Source of the DNA: Lysobacter firmicutimachus | GTDB taxonomy: Bacteria; Pseudomonadota; Gammaproteobacteria; Xanthomonadales; Xanthomonadaceae | Length of the DNA: 64,000 nucleotides | Direction: 5' to 3' | NCBI RefSeq assembly: GCF_037027445.1 | Contig: NZ_JBANDL010000002.1 | Coordinates: 1,736,001 to 1,800,000 of the forward strand | Part shown: piece after piece, positions 10,051 to 18,055 of the stretch | How the letters are laid out: each line of letters starts with the position of its first letter | Position numbering within the stretch: position 1 is the first letter of the stretch | Notes under the pieces: generated by a model | Databases searched by the model: none | The model's input: the letters and a program-made list of their open reading frames with translations, nothing else | What the model was told of the DNA's origin: nothing | Position numbers and translations under genes: made by a program

Positions 10051-10758
10051 TTACGCGGCGAGCGAGGCGGAAAAACGGTACCCGGCGCCGCGAACGGTCT
10101 GGACCATGCCGTCCAGGTGGTGCGGTTCCAGGGTCTTGCGCAGCCGGCGGATGTGCACGTCGACGGTGCGTTCCTCGACGTAGACGCTGCCGCCCCAGAC
10201 GTGGTCGAGCAGTTGGGTGCGCGAATAGACCCGCTCGGGGTGGGTCATGAAGAAATGCAGCAGGCGGTACTCGGTCGGGCCGATCTGCACCGGCTGGTCG
10301 CCGCCGCCGACCTGGGCGAACACGCGGTGCGCGGCGCCGTCGATGCGCAGCGGGCCGACGCCGACGCTGCCGTCCTCGTCGTCCTCGCGCGAGCGGCGCA
10401 GCACGGCGCGGATCCGCGCCAGCAGCTCGCGCGCCGAGAAGGGCTTGACCACGTAGTCGTCGACGCCGGCTTCGAGCCCGCCGACGCGGTCGTTCTCCTC
10501 GCCGCGCGCGGTCAGCATGATGATCGGGATCTCGCGGGTCAGCGACTCCTTGCGCCAGCGCCGGGCCAGTTCCAGGCCGCTGGTGCCGGGCAGCATCCAG
10601 TCGAGCAGGATCAGGTCCGGCACGCGGTCGGCGATGGCCGCCTGGGCCTCGCGGGCATCGCCGGCATGGACCGGCTCGTACTCGCCCTTGCGCAGGGCGA
10701 AGGACACCATGTCGCGGATGGCGGGTTCGTCTTCGACTATCAGGATGCGCTTCTGCAC
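10051..10758 (-). CDS. phoB: Phosphate regulon response regulator PhoB
   Basis: OmpR/PhoB-type transcription factor of 235 residues. The receiver domain has the acidic pair in [13 protein letters not shown], phospho-acceptor D53 in [21 protein letters not shown] and [14 protein letters not shown]. The winged-helix output domain includes the recognition region [31 protein letters not shown]. When phosphorylated by PhoR it should activate Pho-regulon promoters. It is the first gene of the minus-strand run; a weak Pho-box-like sequence lies about 50-65 bases upstream of its ATG. Assignment as PhoB rather than another OmpR-type regulator rests on the adjacent phoR and ppk1. Confidence 0.95.
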   Translation of the reverse strand: MQKRILIVEDEPAIRDMVSFALRKGEYEPVHAGDAREAQAAIADRVPDLILLDWMLPGTSGLELARRWRKESLTREIPIIMLTARGEENDRVGGLEAGVDDYVVKPFSARELLARIRAVLRRSREDDEDGSVGVGPLRIDGAAHRVFAQVGGGDQPVQIGPTEYRLLHFFMTHPERVYSRTQLLDHVWGGSVYVEERTVDVHIRRLRKTLEPHHLDGMVQTVRGAGYRFSASLAA

Positions 10759-10804
10759 ACGGTCACCGGGGGAGGCAGGGGAGGGCCTTGAAACCGCGTC
10801 AGTA

Positions 10805-10823
10805 CACTACCGTTTTATGACTG
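10805..10823 (-). promoter_or_regulatory. Weak candidate Pho box upstream of phoB
   Basis: Read on the minus strand the sequence is CAGTCAT-AAAA-CGGTAGT, compared with the known pattern of two CTGTCAT-like 7-mers separated by four A/T-rich bases. The first half matches 6 of 7 positions; the second half is poor. Position is right for autoregulation of phoB. Confidence 0.25.
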
Positions 10824-11053
10824 CTCCGTGACATGGGACGGGCGGTCTTGAGCGGACTGTGACCGCAGACGCGGCCCCCGGGGCAGGCCGGCAAAGCCCC
10901 AGGCGGCGGGGCTTGTGCGGTGCAGGCGGCTGTTTCGCCGGCGATGCCTGCGCGATCGGCGACGCTCGAGTTTGGCGGCCAGATGACATGGGCATGGCAG
11001 CCGACCGAGCGCCGACGGCGGCCGTGGCGAGAGTCCGGTCCGCAGCGCGGCGT
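10824..11053. other. Intergenic region between phoB and the M48 protease gene
   Basis: Both neighbours are on the minus strand. No gene or clear terminator is seen, although GTGACCGC-like bases recur around 10857. Confidence 0.3.
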
Positions 11054-12682
11054 TTACTGGCGCCGCAGGTCCTCGTCGCGCACGCCCTGGCGACGCAGTT
11101 CCAGCACCGCCGGGGTGATCGCGGCGATGCGCGCCTCGATCCGGGCGCGGGCGTAGTAGTCCAGGTCCGGCTTGCGCTTGAGGTTGTTGAGCTGGACCAG
11201 GGCCTGCTCCGGCCGGCCGCGCAGGTAGGCGGCCTCGGCATAGGCCTCGCCGGCGCGGATCGCGTCGCCGGCGATCTCGCAGGCCCGGGCGAAGGTCTGC
11301 TGCAACAGCGGGTCTTCGCCGCCGCCGCCGAGCAAGGGGCGCAGCACGGCCTGGGCGCGCTGGCCGGCGGCCGGGGTATTGCGGTCGGTCAGGACCTTGG
11401 CATAGCCCAGCGCGACCGCACGGTTGTTCGGGGTCTGGCGCAGCATGGCCTCGAAGCGGGTGTCGGCGGCGGCGGTCTTGCCGGCCTGGGCCTCGGCTTC
11501 GGCCAGGGCCAGGTTCAGCCACATCTGCCCCGGGTGCTTGCGCACCAGCGTCTCCAGCGCGGGCAGCGCCGCGCCGGGCTGGTTGCTGCGCATCTGCGCC
11601 AGGGCCTGGCCGTACGCCTGGGCGTCGCTGCGCGTGCCCAGGCGCTCGTACTCGCGCACCGCGTCGCGCGGCGAGCCGGCGCTGAGCACGCGGATGCGTT
11701 CGCGGGCGAAATCGAACACGCCGGTGCCGCCGGCGGTCAGGGCCTGATCGCTGATGCGGATGCCGTTGGGCAGCAGCGGGTTGTCGCTGCTGTCGGGCAG
11801 GCTGAAAGGCGTCTTGGGAATGCGTTCGACCCGGGTCGCGTCCGGGGTGGTCGTGATCGCGGTGACGCTGTTCTTGGCGGCGATCTGCTCGGCGCGTTCC
11901 TTGGCTTCGCTGATGCGGGTGGTGGTGACCGGGTGGGTCATCAGATAGTCCGGCGTTTCGCCGTACCAGTTGGCCTTGTTGCTGCGCGAGACCAATTGCA
12001 TGCGGGCGAAGAAGTCGGCCATCGCGGTGGTGTCGTAGTGACTGCGCGACAGGGTCTGGATGCCGATCCGGTCGGCCTCGGACTCGTTGGAGCGGGTGTA
12101 GTTGATCTGCCGCTGCTGCATCAGGCCCATGCCCGAGCTGACCGCGGCCATGGTCGCGTCGTCGCTGGAATTGCCGCCGGCGGCCTGGGCGGCGACGATC
12201 GCGCCGAGCATCGCCAGCAGGATCGGCAACTGGTCGCGCTGGGCGCGCTCGACCCCGCGCAGCACGTGCTGCTGGGTGACATGGGCGATCTCGTGCGATA
12301 GCACCGCGGCGACTTCGTCCTCGCGCTCGGCGGTCAGGACCAGGCCGGAGTTGACCCCGATGTAGCCGCCCAGGGTGGCGAAGGCGTTGATTTGGCGCTC
12401 GCGCAGCATGAAGAAGTTGAACGGCTGGCGCGGCTTGTCGCTGTTGGCGGCCAGGCGCGTGCCCAGGGTCTCCAGCCAGCTGTCGATCAGCGGGTCTTCC
12501 AGCAGGTAGTCGTAATGGCGCAGCTGGGCCAGCATCATCGCGCCGTACTGGCGCTGCTTGGCCGGCGTCAGCAGTTCGCCGGCCGAGGAGCCGATGTCCG
12601 GCAGCTTGGATTCCTGCGCCTGCGCGCAGAGGCTGCCGATGGCGAGGGTGACGGCGGCGGTGAGCAGGGCGATGCGGCGCAA
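11054..12682 (-). CDS. Periplasmic M48 family metalloprotease/chaperone (BepA-like)
   Basis: 542 residues with a Sec signal peptide (MRRIALLTAAVTLAIGS...AQAQ). The zinc-protease motif is VLSHEIAHVTQQH with H130, E131 and H134; a downstream glutamate ligand is in NESEADRIGIQ. Before the active site is the family hallmark FFMLRERQINAFATLGGYIGV. The C-terminal half is made of tetratricopeptide-like helical repeats. BepA (YfgC) helps assemble or degrade outer-membrane proteins such as LptD and BamA substrates. The architecture, protease followed by TPR, matches BepA, but related proteins exist, so the symbol is left open. It is transcribed away from grxC. Confidence 0.88.
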   Translation of the reverse strand: MRRIALLTAAVTLAIGSLCAQAQESKLPDIGSSAGELLTPAKQRQYGAMMLAQLRHYDYLLEDPLIDSWLETLGTRLAANSDKPRQPFNFFMLRERQINAFATLGGYIGVNSGLVLTAEREDEVAAVLSHEIAHVTQQHVLRGVERAQRDQLPILLAMLGAIVAAQAAGGNSSDDATMAAVSSGMGLMQQRQINYTRSNESEADRIGIQTLSRSHYDTTAMADFFARMQLVSRSNKANWYGETPDYLMTHPVTTTRISEAKERAEQIAAKNSVTAITTTPDATRVERIPKTPFSLPDSSDNPLLPNGIRISDQALTAGGTGVFDFARERIRVLSAGSPRDAVREYERLGTRSDAQAYGQALAQMRSNQPGAALPALETLVRKHPGQMWLNLALAEAEAQAGKTAAADTRFEAMLRQTPNNRAVALGYAKVLTDRNTPAAGQRAQAVLRPLLGGGGEDPLLQQTFARACEIAGDAIRAGEAYAEAAYLRGRPEQALVQLNNLKRKPDLDYYARARIEARIAAITPAVLELRRQGVRDEDLRRQ

Positions 12683-13013
12683 GCGGTGGGTCCTCGGGCC
12701 GGCGGAGCCGGTCGGCTGGGCGCGGCGGCGCGGTTTCGCGCGCGCGGCGGATGCATGGCAGGATGCCGCCCGGATCGGCGGACGGCGTGAATACGTCGTT
12801 AACTGTCGGTGCGTTCATTTCCGCGGCGTCGGCATCGTGGCGTCGACGTCCGGGCGGCGGCCGGCGCGGCTTGCGGCCGCGCCGGGCCCTGCTCCGGACG
12901 CCGGCGTATCGAATGCCGGTGGAGTGCGTTCCGCCGGCGAACTTTAAACTCATCGACGCTACGCCCATATTCCGACCGCAATCGCATCCCAGAGTTCAGG
13001 CAGGAGAACCGTT
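12683..13013. other. Divergent intergenic region between M48 protease and glutaredoxin genes
   Basis: About 330 bases. Near the right side CAGGAGAACC forms the ribosome-binding site for the next gene. No other gene, repeat or operator is evident. Confidence 0.35.
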
Positions 13014-13289
13014 TTGACCGACACCGCCCCCACGACGCCCGAGATCGTCATCTACACCACCGCGATCTGCCCGTACTGCGTCGCCGCCAAGAACTTCCTC
13101 AAGAGCAAGGGCCAGCAGTGGACCGAGGTCCGGATCGATCTGGAACCGGGCGAGCGCGAGAAGATGATCGCGCGCACCCAGCGCACCAGCGTGCCGCAGA
13201 TCTTCATCGGCCAGACCCACGTCGGCGGTTACGACGACATGATCGCGCTGCACCGCGCCGGCGGCCTGGAGCCGTTGCTGGCCGGCTGA
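13014..13289 (+). CDS. grxC: Glutaredoxin 3
   Basis: 91-residue thiol-disulfide oxidoreductase that uses glutathione to reduce disulfides in the cytoplasm. The active site CPYC is in YTTAICPYCVAAKNFL, followed by SVPQIFIG with the cis-proline and VGGYDDMIALHRAGGLEPLL for glutathione binding. The start is a TTG preceded by CAGGAG at a good distance, since no ATG gives a full N-terminal strand. Size and motif are standard for GrxC. Confidence 0.93.
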   Translation: MTDTAPTTPEIVIYTTAICPYCVAAKNFLKSKGQQWTEVRIDLEPGEREKMIARTQRTSVPQIFIGQTHVGGYDDMIALHRAGGLEPLLAG

Positions 13290-13454
13290 GCGGGCGCCCG
13301 GGCGGCAGCGCCGCCTGTGCCCGCGAACGACCGGCCAGGGACGGACCGGGCCCGATCCGCGGCCGGGCAAGCCGCGCCAAGGACGGCAAGCGCGCAAACG
13401 CATCCTCCGCGCGCCGCTCCTCCCTCCGTAGCCTCTCCAATCCAAGGACCCCGC

Positions 13455-13868
13455 GTGAGCCATTCCCCCGCCGACGACGGCGCCTCGTCGCAAAAAGACC
13501 GCGTCGCCGAATTCACCGCGTTCCGCAAGCGCATGAACGAGCGCATCCTGGCCGAACCCAACCAGGTCGTACGCCGTTTCTTCGCCCTCGACACCCAGAC
13601 CTACCAGGCCGGCGCGCTGGACGTGAAGACCAAGGAACTGCTGGGCCTGGTGGCCTCGCTGGTGCTGCGCTGCGACGACTGCATCAGCTACCACGTCGCC
13701 CAGTGCAAGGAGGCGGGCGTCAACCGCGATGAGATGTTCGAGACCTTCTCGGTCGGCCTGGTGGTCGGCGGCTCGATCGTGATCCCGCACCTGCGTCGCG
13801 CGGTCGACTTCCTCGACCAGCTCGAACAGGGCGAGGCCCAGGCCCCGGCCGGTCACGACCACGGCTGA
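13455..13868 (+). CDS. Carboxymuconolactone decarboxylase / AhpD-family protein
   Basis: 137-residue all-helical protein. GTG at 13455 is preferred because conserved sequence begins shortly after it. The central LVASLVLRCDDCISYHVAQC holds the CxxC-plus-histidine motif found in AhpD-like peroxidase partners and many uncharacterised CMD-family proteins, followed by EMFETFSVGLVVGGSIVIPHLRRA. The CxxC...H supports thiol redox chemistry rather than the decarboxylase reaction the family is named for. The C-terminus ends in a His-rich HDHG. It follows grxC by about 165 bases on the same strand, which fits a redox role. Exact substrate unknown. Confidence 0.85.
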   Translation: MSHSPADDGASSQKDRVAEFTAFRKRMNERILAEPNQVVRRFFALDTQTYQAGALDVKTKELLGLVASLVLRCDDCISYHVAQCKEAGVNRDEMFETFSVGLVVGGSIVIPHLRRAVDFLDQLEQGEAQAPAGHDHG

Positions 13869-14279
13869 GTCTGCTCAGCGCGGCGCAAGCCCTCTGTAGG
13901 AGCGGCGTGAGCCGCGACCCCGGAGCCCGGTGCCTCCGTTTCGCGACGGCGGGACCGGGCTTTCGTGTCTTGAGGGGGCGCGAGACTGGCGCCGTGCCGC
14001 AGGGCGGCCGCCTGCGCCGGCCGTCGCGCCAGCGCGGTCGCGGCTTGTGACCGGAGGGAATCCCTGTGGGACGCCGCCCCCACCCCGGAGCGCGAGCCCC
14101 GGGAACGCCCGGCTTGGCCGAATCGGTCCGCTGGACCCGGCACGGGGCCATCCGGCCTGGGTCCAGTACGGCCGCGAATGCAGGGCGGGGCCGCTTCCGG
14201 CATAATTGTGCGGTTAACACTTTCGTTTCGTGCGCCGCGCCACAGCGCCGCGCGCCCTACCGCTGGAAGAACTGCTCTC
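13869..14279. other. Intergenic region upstream of isocitrate dehydrogenase
   Basis: About 410 bases, beginning with a REP-like element at 13895-13919. The remainder is GC-rich with no supportable gene. The promoter of the downstream dehydrogenase must lie at its right end, but I cannot place it. Confidence 0.35.
13895..13919 (+). repeat. REP-like palindromic element
   Basis: TGTAGGAGCGGCGTGAGCCG... is nearly identical to the copy at 4496-4520 and folds through GCGGC/GCCGC. Confidence 0.8.
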
Positions 14280-15293
14280 ATGACGCAAACGATTACGGTC
14301 ATCCGTGGCGACGGCATCGGCCCGGAGATCATGGACGCGACTTTGCACGTGCTCGACGCGATGAACGTCGGCCTGTCCTACGAGTTCGCCGACGCCGGCC
14401 TGGTCGCGCTGGAAAAGCACGGCGAACTGCTGCCGCAGGCGACCCTGGACTCGATCCGCACCCACCGCATCGCGCTGAAGAGCCCGCTGACCACCCCGGT
14501 CGGCGAAGGCTTCAGCTCGATCAACGTCGAACTGCGCAAGCGCTTCGACCTGTACGCCAACGTGCGTCCGGCCAAGTCGTTCCCGAACACCAAGTCGCGC
14601 TTCCCCTCGGGCGTGGACCTGATCACCGTGCGCGAGAACACCGAAGGCGCGTACATCGGCGAAGGCCAGTCGCTGTCGGAAGACGGCGAGACGGCGATGC
14701 TGACCCAGAAGATCACCCGCCGCGGCTCCGAGCGCATCGTCCGCTACGCCTTCGACCTGGCCCGCAAGACCGGCCGCAAGAAGGTCACCGTGGTGCATAA
14801 GGCCAACATCCTGAAGTCGACCTCGGGCCTGTTCCTGAAGACCGCGCGCGAAGTGGCGCAGCAGTACCCGGACATCCAGTGCAACGAGATGATCGTGGAC
14901 AACACCTGCATGCAGCTGGTGATGCGTCCGGAGCAGTTCGACATCATCGTCACCACCAACCTGTTCGGCGACATCATCTCCGACCTGTGCGCCGGCCTGG
15001 TCGGCGGCCTGGGCCTGGCCCCGGGCGCCAACATCGGCACCGACGCGGCGATCTTCGAAGCCGTGCACGGCTCGGCTCCGGACATCGCCGGCAAGGGCAT
15101 CGCCAACCCCTGCGCGCTGCTGCTCGGCGCGGCGCAGATGCTCGACCACCTGGGCCAGCCGGAAAAGGCGACCAAGCTGCGCGAAGCCATCGTCGCCACC
15201 CTGGAAGCCAAGGATTCGCTGACCCCGGACCTGGGCGGCGAAGGCAACACGATGTCGTTCGCCAAGGCCATCGCCAGCCGCGCCACGGCCTGA
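14280..15293 (+). CDS. Isocitrate dehydrogenase (NAD-type, short form)
   Basis: 337-residue member of the isocitrate/isopropylmalate dehydrogenase family, acting in the TCA cycle by oxidative decarboxylation of isocitrate. It opens with TITVIRGDGIGPEIMDATL; substrate binding includes FSSINVELRKRFDLYANVRP and VRENTEGAYIGEGQ; the metal-binding aspartates lie in NLFGDIISDLCAGLVGGLGL; the cofactor region is EAVHGSAPDIAGKGIANP. The SSINVELRK serine region and IGEGQ spacing resemble the NAD-dependent short isocitrate dehydrogenases of Xanthomonads rather than LeuB. A strong terminator follows. Homoisocitrate or tartrate dehydrogenase are less likely alternatives. Confidence 0.88.
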   Translation: MTQTITVIRGDGIGPEIMDATLHVLDAMNVGLSYEFADAGLVALEKHGELLPQATLDSIRTHRIALKSPLTTPVGEGFSSINVELRKRFDLYANVRPAKSFPNTKSRFPSGVDLITVRENTEGAYIGEGQSLSEDGETAMLTQKITRRGSERIVRYAFDLARKTGRKKVTVVHKANILKSTSGLFLKTAREVAQQYPDIQCNEMIVDNTCMQLVMRPEQFDIIVTTNLFGDIISDLCAGLVGGLGLAPGANIGTDAAIFEAVHGSAPDIAGKGIANPCALLLGAAQMLDHLGQPEKATKLREAIVATLEAKDSLTPDLGGEGNTMSFAKAIASRATA

Positions 15294-15318
15294 GCGATAC
15301 CGCTGCGATCGATCGACG

Positions 15319-15350
15319 ACGGGGCGCCTTCGGGCGCCCCGTTCGTTTTG
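15319..15350 (+). terminator. Rho-independent terminator after isocitrate dehydrogenase
   Basis: Perfect 8-bp stem GGGGCGCC / GGCGCCCC with a TTCG loop (15321-15340), extended by flanking AC/GT and followed by TCGTTTT. Confidence 0.9.
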
Positions 15351-15520
15351 CGGCGCACCGCACGCTTGCGCGCGGCGCGCGGCGCTAGGCTCCTGCGGCG
15401 AGATTCCGGCAGGACGCCGTCGCCTGCCCGAAGGGGGCCGCGCGCGCATCGATGTCCGCCACCGCTGGGGAGCGGCGGCGGCCCCGCATACCGGCGGTCA
15501 GGTTCGCATCGAGGAACGTC

Positions 15521-15754
15521 ATGAAGATCAGGAAGATGAAGGGGAAGGCGATCGCATTCGCGGCGATCGCGTTGATCGGCGCCGCCGGCACCGTCGCGGC
15601 GATTCCGCCGCGCGGTACCTGCACCGCGGAAAACCAGGGGCAGCGGATCAAGGAATACGGACCCAACGGCACCTCGCGCATCTACCAATGCGAGGACGGG
15701 GTGTGGCTGCTGTACGCGATCTGCGATTACCGCGGTTGCACCATCGTGATCTGA
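15521..15754 (+). CDS. Small secreted Cys-containing protein, copy 1
   Basis: 77 residues, function not recognised. It begins MKIRKMKGKAIAFAAIAL, a classic Sec signal peptide with likely cleavage after TVAA. The mature part of about 50 residues has four cysteines (GTCTA, YQCEDGVW, AICDY, GCTIVI) that could form two disulfides. The next gene is a tandem paralogue with the same layout, and the duplication includes upstream DNA. The start is supported by GAGGAACGTC just before the ATG. It could be a small exported inhibitor or surface protein, but nothing in the sequence decides this. Confidence 0.7.
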   Translation: MKIRKMKGKAIAFAAIALIGAAGTVAAIPPRGTCTAENQGQRIKEYGPNGTSRIYQCEDGVWLLYAICDYRGCTIVI

Positions 15755-15873
15755 TCGATCCCGGCATGAGTCCGGCAGGACGCCGCCGACTGCCGGCCGC
15801 GCCGCCGATGCGCGCCTATGGCGCCGCATCGCGCGCGTTGTCCCGGCGGCACCTTGCATGCATTGAGGCATCC

Positions 15874-16110
15874 ATGAAGATCAGGAAGATGAAGGGCAGG
15901 GCGATCGCGTTCGCGGCGATCGTGTTGATGAGCGCCGCCGGCACCGTCGCCGCGATCCCGGCGCCGGGCACCTGCACGGCCGCCAACCAGGGGCAGCGGG
16001 TGACGGAGCGTGCGCACGACGGCAGCTCGCGGATTTACCTGTGCGACGAAGGCGTGTGGCAGACCTATGCAATCTGCGACCGCTACGGCCGCTGCATCAT
16101 CGTGATCTGA
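15874..16110 (+). CDS. Small secreted Cys-containing protein, copy 2
   Basis: 78 residues, paralogue of the preceding gene. The signal peptide is nearly identical (MKIRKMKGRAIAFAAIVL). The mature region conserves GTCTA.NQGQR, SRIY.C..GVW..YAIC and the last Cys before IIVI or TIVI, while the middle has diverged (RVTERAHDGS instead of RIKEYGPNGT). Conserved cysteines and termini with variable centre suggest selection on a folded secreted scaffold. A terminator follows at 16180. Function unknown. Confidence 0.7.
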   Translation: MKIRKMKGRAIAFAAIVLMSAAGTVAAIPAPGTCTAANQGQRVTERAHDGSSRIYLCDEGVWQTYAICDRYGRCIIVI

Positions 16111-16179
16111 GCGGGCGTGGCGCCGCCGTGGGCCGTCCAGTGGACGACGGCCTCGCGCCGGCCGGCCATCGCGTTATCG

Positions 16180-16210
16180 ACGGGGCGCCTGCGGGCGCCC
16201 CGTTTTCGTT
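16180..16210 (+). terminator. Rho-independent terminator after the tandem small proteins
   Basis: GGGGCGCC (16182-16189), loop TGCG, GGCGCCCC (16194-16201), then GTTTTCGTT. The stem is the same as in the terminator at 15321. Confidence 0.85.
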
Positions 16211-16224
16211 GGTGCGCTGCCCTC

Positions 16225-16508
16225 ATCCCCCTGCGGGCCCCTTCTCCCGCAAGCGGGAGGAGGGAAGAGCGGCCGGGAAGGAGGAGAGGGGATAGGTGGA
16301 AGGGAAAGGGGGAGGATGGGAGGGGGAAGGGGGCAACATAGCCGCGTAGCGCTCCCTCTCCCGCTTGCGGAAAAGGATTGGGGCGAGGGCGGATCAAGCG
16401 CGGCAGACCCAGCCGCCGGCTCCGCCGGCAACGGATATCCCCAGCCTCGGCCCGCCCCCTAATCCCTAATTCCTAATTCCTAATCCCTAATCCCTAATCC
16501 CGAATCCC
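16225..16508. repeat. Intergenic repeats: inverted CTCCCGCAAGCGGG elements and a TAATCCC/TAATTCC tract
   Basis: CTTCTCCCGCAAGCGGGAGG near 16240 and CTCTCCCGCTTGCGG near 16355 face each other around a purine-rich stretch (16255-16332). At 16459-16508 the heptamer TAATCCC or TAATTCC is repeated about six times in tandem. Such elements are seen between genes in Xanthomonadaceae. No gene is present. Confidence 0.65.
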
Positions 16509-16588
16509 AGCTTTCCACCCCCAGCACTCGACATCCGTGATGCTGCGCTGCAAAATCGCCAAGTTTTCTAATTCATTCGGATGAAGCG

Positions 16589-17932
16589 ATGAATGATCCG
16601 TCCCGCCCCGGCGCGCCGTTGTCCCCGAGCGCGCTGGCGCTGAGCCCGCTGCTGGTGTTCCTGGCCCTGTTCTTCGGTGCCGGGCTGTACTTCACCGCGC
16701 ACGGCGATGCGATGGGCTTCTACCAACTGCATGCGCCGGTGGCGATCCTGCCGGCGCTGGCGCTGGCCGCGTTCATCGCCTGGCGGCGCGGGATCAAGCC
16801 GCTGGAGACCCTGCTGCAGGGCATGGGCGACCACAACGTGGTGCTGATGTGCCTGATCTTCCTGCTCGCCGGCGGCTTCGTCGAAGTGTCCAAGGCGATC
16901 GGCGCGGTCGACGCCATCGTGGCGCTGGGCGTCGGCAACGTGCATCCGGCGTTGCTGCTGCCGGCGCTGTTCGTGGTCGCCGGCTTCATCTCGATGTCGC
17001 TGGGCACCTCGATGGGCACCATCGCCGCGGTCGCGCCGATCGCGCTGGGCGTGTCCGACGCCTCCGGCCTGGACCGCGCGCTGGTGCTGGGCGCGGTGAT
17101 CGGCGGCGCCACCTTCGGCGACAACCTGTCGGTGATCTCCGACACTGCGATCGTCGCCAGCCGCACCCAGGGCTGCACCATGCGCGAGAAGTTCCGCGAG
17201 AACTTCAAGCTGGCGCTGCCGGCGGCGCTGGCCACCCTGGTGCTGCTCGGCTTCCTCGGCGAGACCGCGCCGGTCGACACGCCCGATCCGGTCTCGCCCT
17301 GGTTGATCCTGCCCTACCTGATCGTGCTCGGCCTGGCCATCGCCGGCATCGACGTGATCATCGTGCTCAGCCTGGGATTGGTCGTGGCCGGCCTGTTCGG
17401 CGTGTTCTTCGCCGAGGACTTCGGCTTCGCCGCCTACACCAGCCACATCTGGGACGGCTTCGAGAGCATGGTCGAGATCACGCTGCTGTCGTTGCTGGTC
17501 GGCGGCCTGGGCGCGCTGATGAAGGCCGCCGGCGGGCTGGCCTGGCTGGCGCAGACGATCGGCAAGTTCGCCCGCGGCCACCGCAGCCGCCGCGCCGGCG
17601 AAATCAGCATCGCCGCGCTGTCGGCGACCACCGACGTGTTCACCGCCAACAACACGGTCGCGATCCTGATCAGCGGCGGCCTGGCCCGCGATGTCGCCCA
17701 GCAGCACGGCGTGCCGCCGGCGCGCGCGGCCAGCGTGCTCGACATCTTCGCCTGCGTGACCCAGGGCGTGCTGCCCTACGGCGCGCAGATCCTGCTCGCC
17801 GCGTCCTTGAGCAAGGTCTCGCCGCTGCAACTGGTCGGCAACGTCCACTACAGCTGGCTGCTCGGCGGCATCACCCTGGTCGCTATGCTGTGGCCTTCGC
17901 GCAAGCGCACGGCCGAGGCGGCGTTGGGCTGA
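16589..17932 (+). CDS. Na+/H+ antiporter NhaC family protein
   Basis: 447-residue inner-membrane protein, hydrophobic throughout with about eleven predicted transmembrane helices. Family signatures include FISMSLGTSMGTIAAVAPIA and GAVIGGATFGDNLSVISDTA, which contains the acidic residues expected in the ion path, and TDVFTANNTVAILISGG in the second half. The family exchanges protons for sodium or couples ions to organic acid transport; sequence alone does not fix the ion. The ATG at 16589 follows GATGAAGCG with only a modest ribosome-binding site. The gene is monocistronic, with a terminator at 17976. Confidence 0.88.
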   Translation: MNDPSRPGAPLSPSALALSPLLVFLALFFGAGLYFTAHGDAMGFYQLHAPVAILPALALAAFIAWRRGIKPLETLLQGMGDHNVVLMCLIFLLAGGFVEVSKAIGAVDAIVALGVGNVHPALLLPALFVVAGFISMSLGTSMGTIAAVAPIALGVSDASGLDRALVLGAVIGGATFGDNLSVISDTAIVASRTQGCTMREKFRENFKLALPAALATLVLLGFLGETAPVDTPDPVSPWLILPYLIVLGLAIAGIDVIIVLSLGLVVAGLFGVFFAEDFGFAAYTSHIWDGFESMVEITLLSLLVGGLGALMKAAGGLAWLAQTIGKFARGHRSRRAGEISIAALSATTDVFTANNTVAILISGGLARDVAQQHGVPPARAASVLDIFACVTQGVLPYGAQILLAASLSKVSPLQLVGNVHYSWLLGGITLVAMLWPSRKRTAEAALG

Positions 17933-17975
17933 ACCCAGCGACACGCAGGACGATCGGCCCGATTTGTCCGCGATG

Positions 17976-18000
17976 CAGCCCGGCTTTGGCCGGGCTGCTT
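17976..18000. terminator. Hairpin terminator between convergent nhaC-family gene and mltD
   Basis: CAGCCCGGC, loop TTTG, GCCGGGCTG (17976-17997), then CTTGCG. Because the flanking genes converge it may act in both directions; there is no long T tract. Confidence 0.6.
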
Positions 18001-18055
18001 GCGTTGGGACGCGGAGCAGGCGCACAGGCGCACGCCGCCTTGCCGCGATGCGGAT

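Noticed and set aside
6544..10791. A 1415-codon open frame on the plus strand opposite ppx/ppk1/phoR/phoB
   Set aside because: It runs antisense to four well-recognised genes; in GC-rich DNA with strong third-position bias the opposite strand often stays open. The translation has no known domain and is full of Val/Gln/Asp/Arg shadows.
10815..12968. 717-codon minus-strand frame over the M48 protease
   Set aside because: Alternate frame of the protease gene, which has a signal peptide and HExxH motif in the correct frame.
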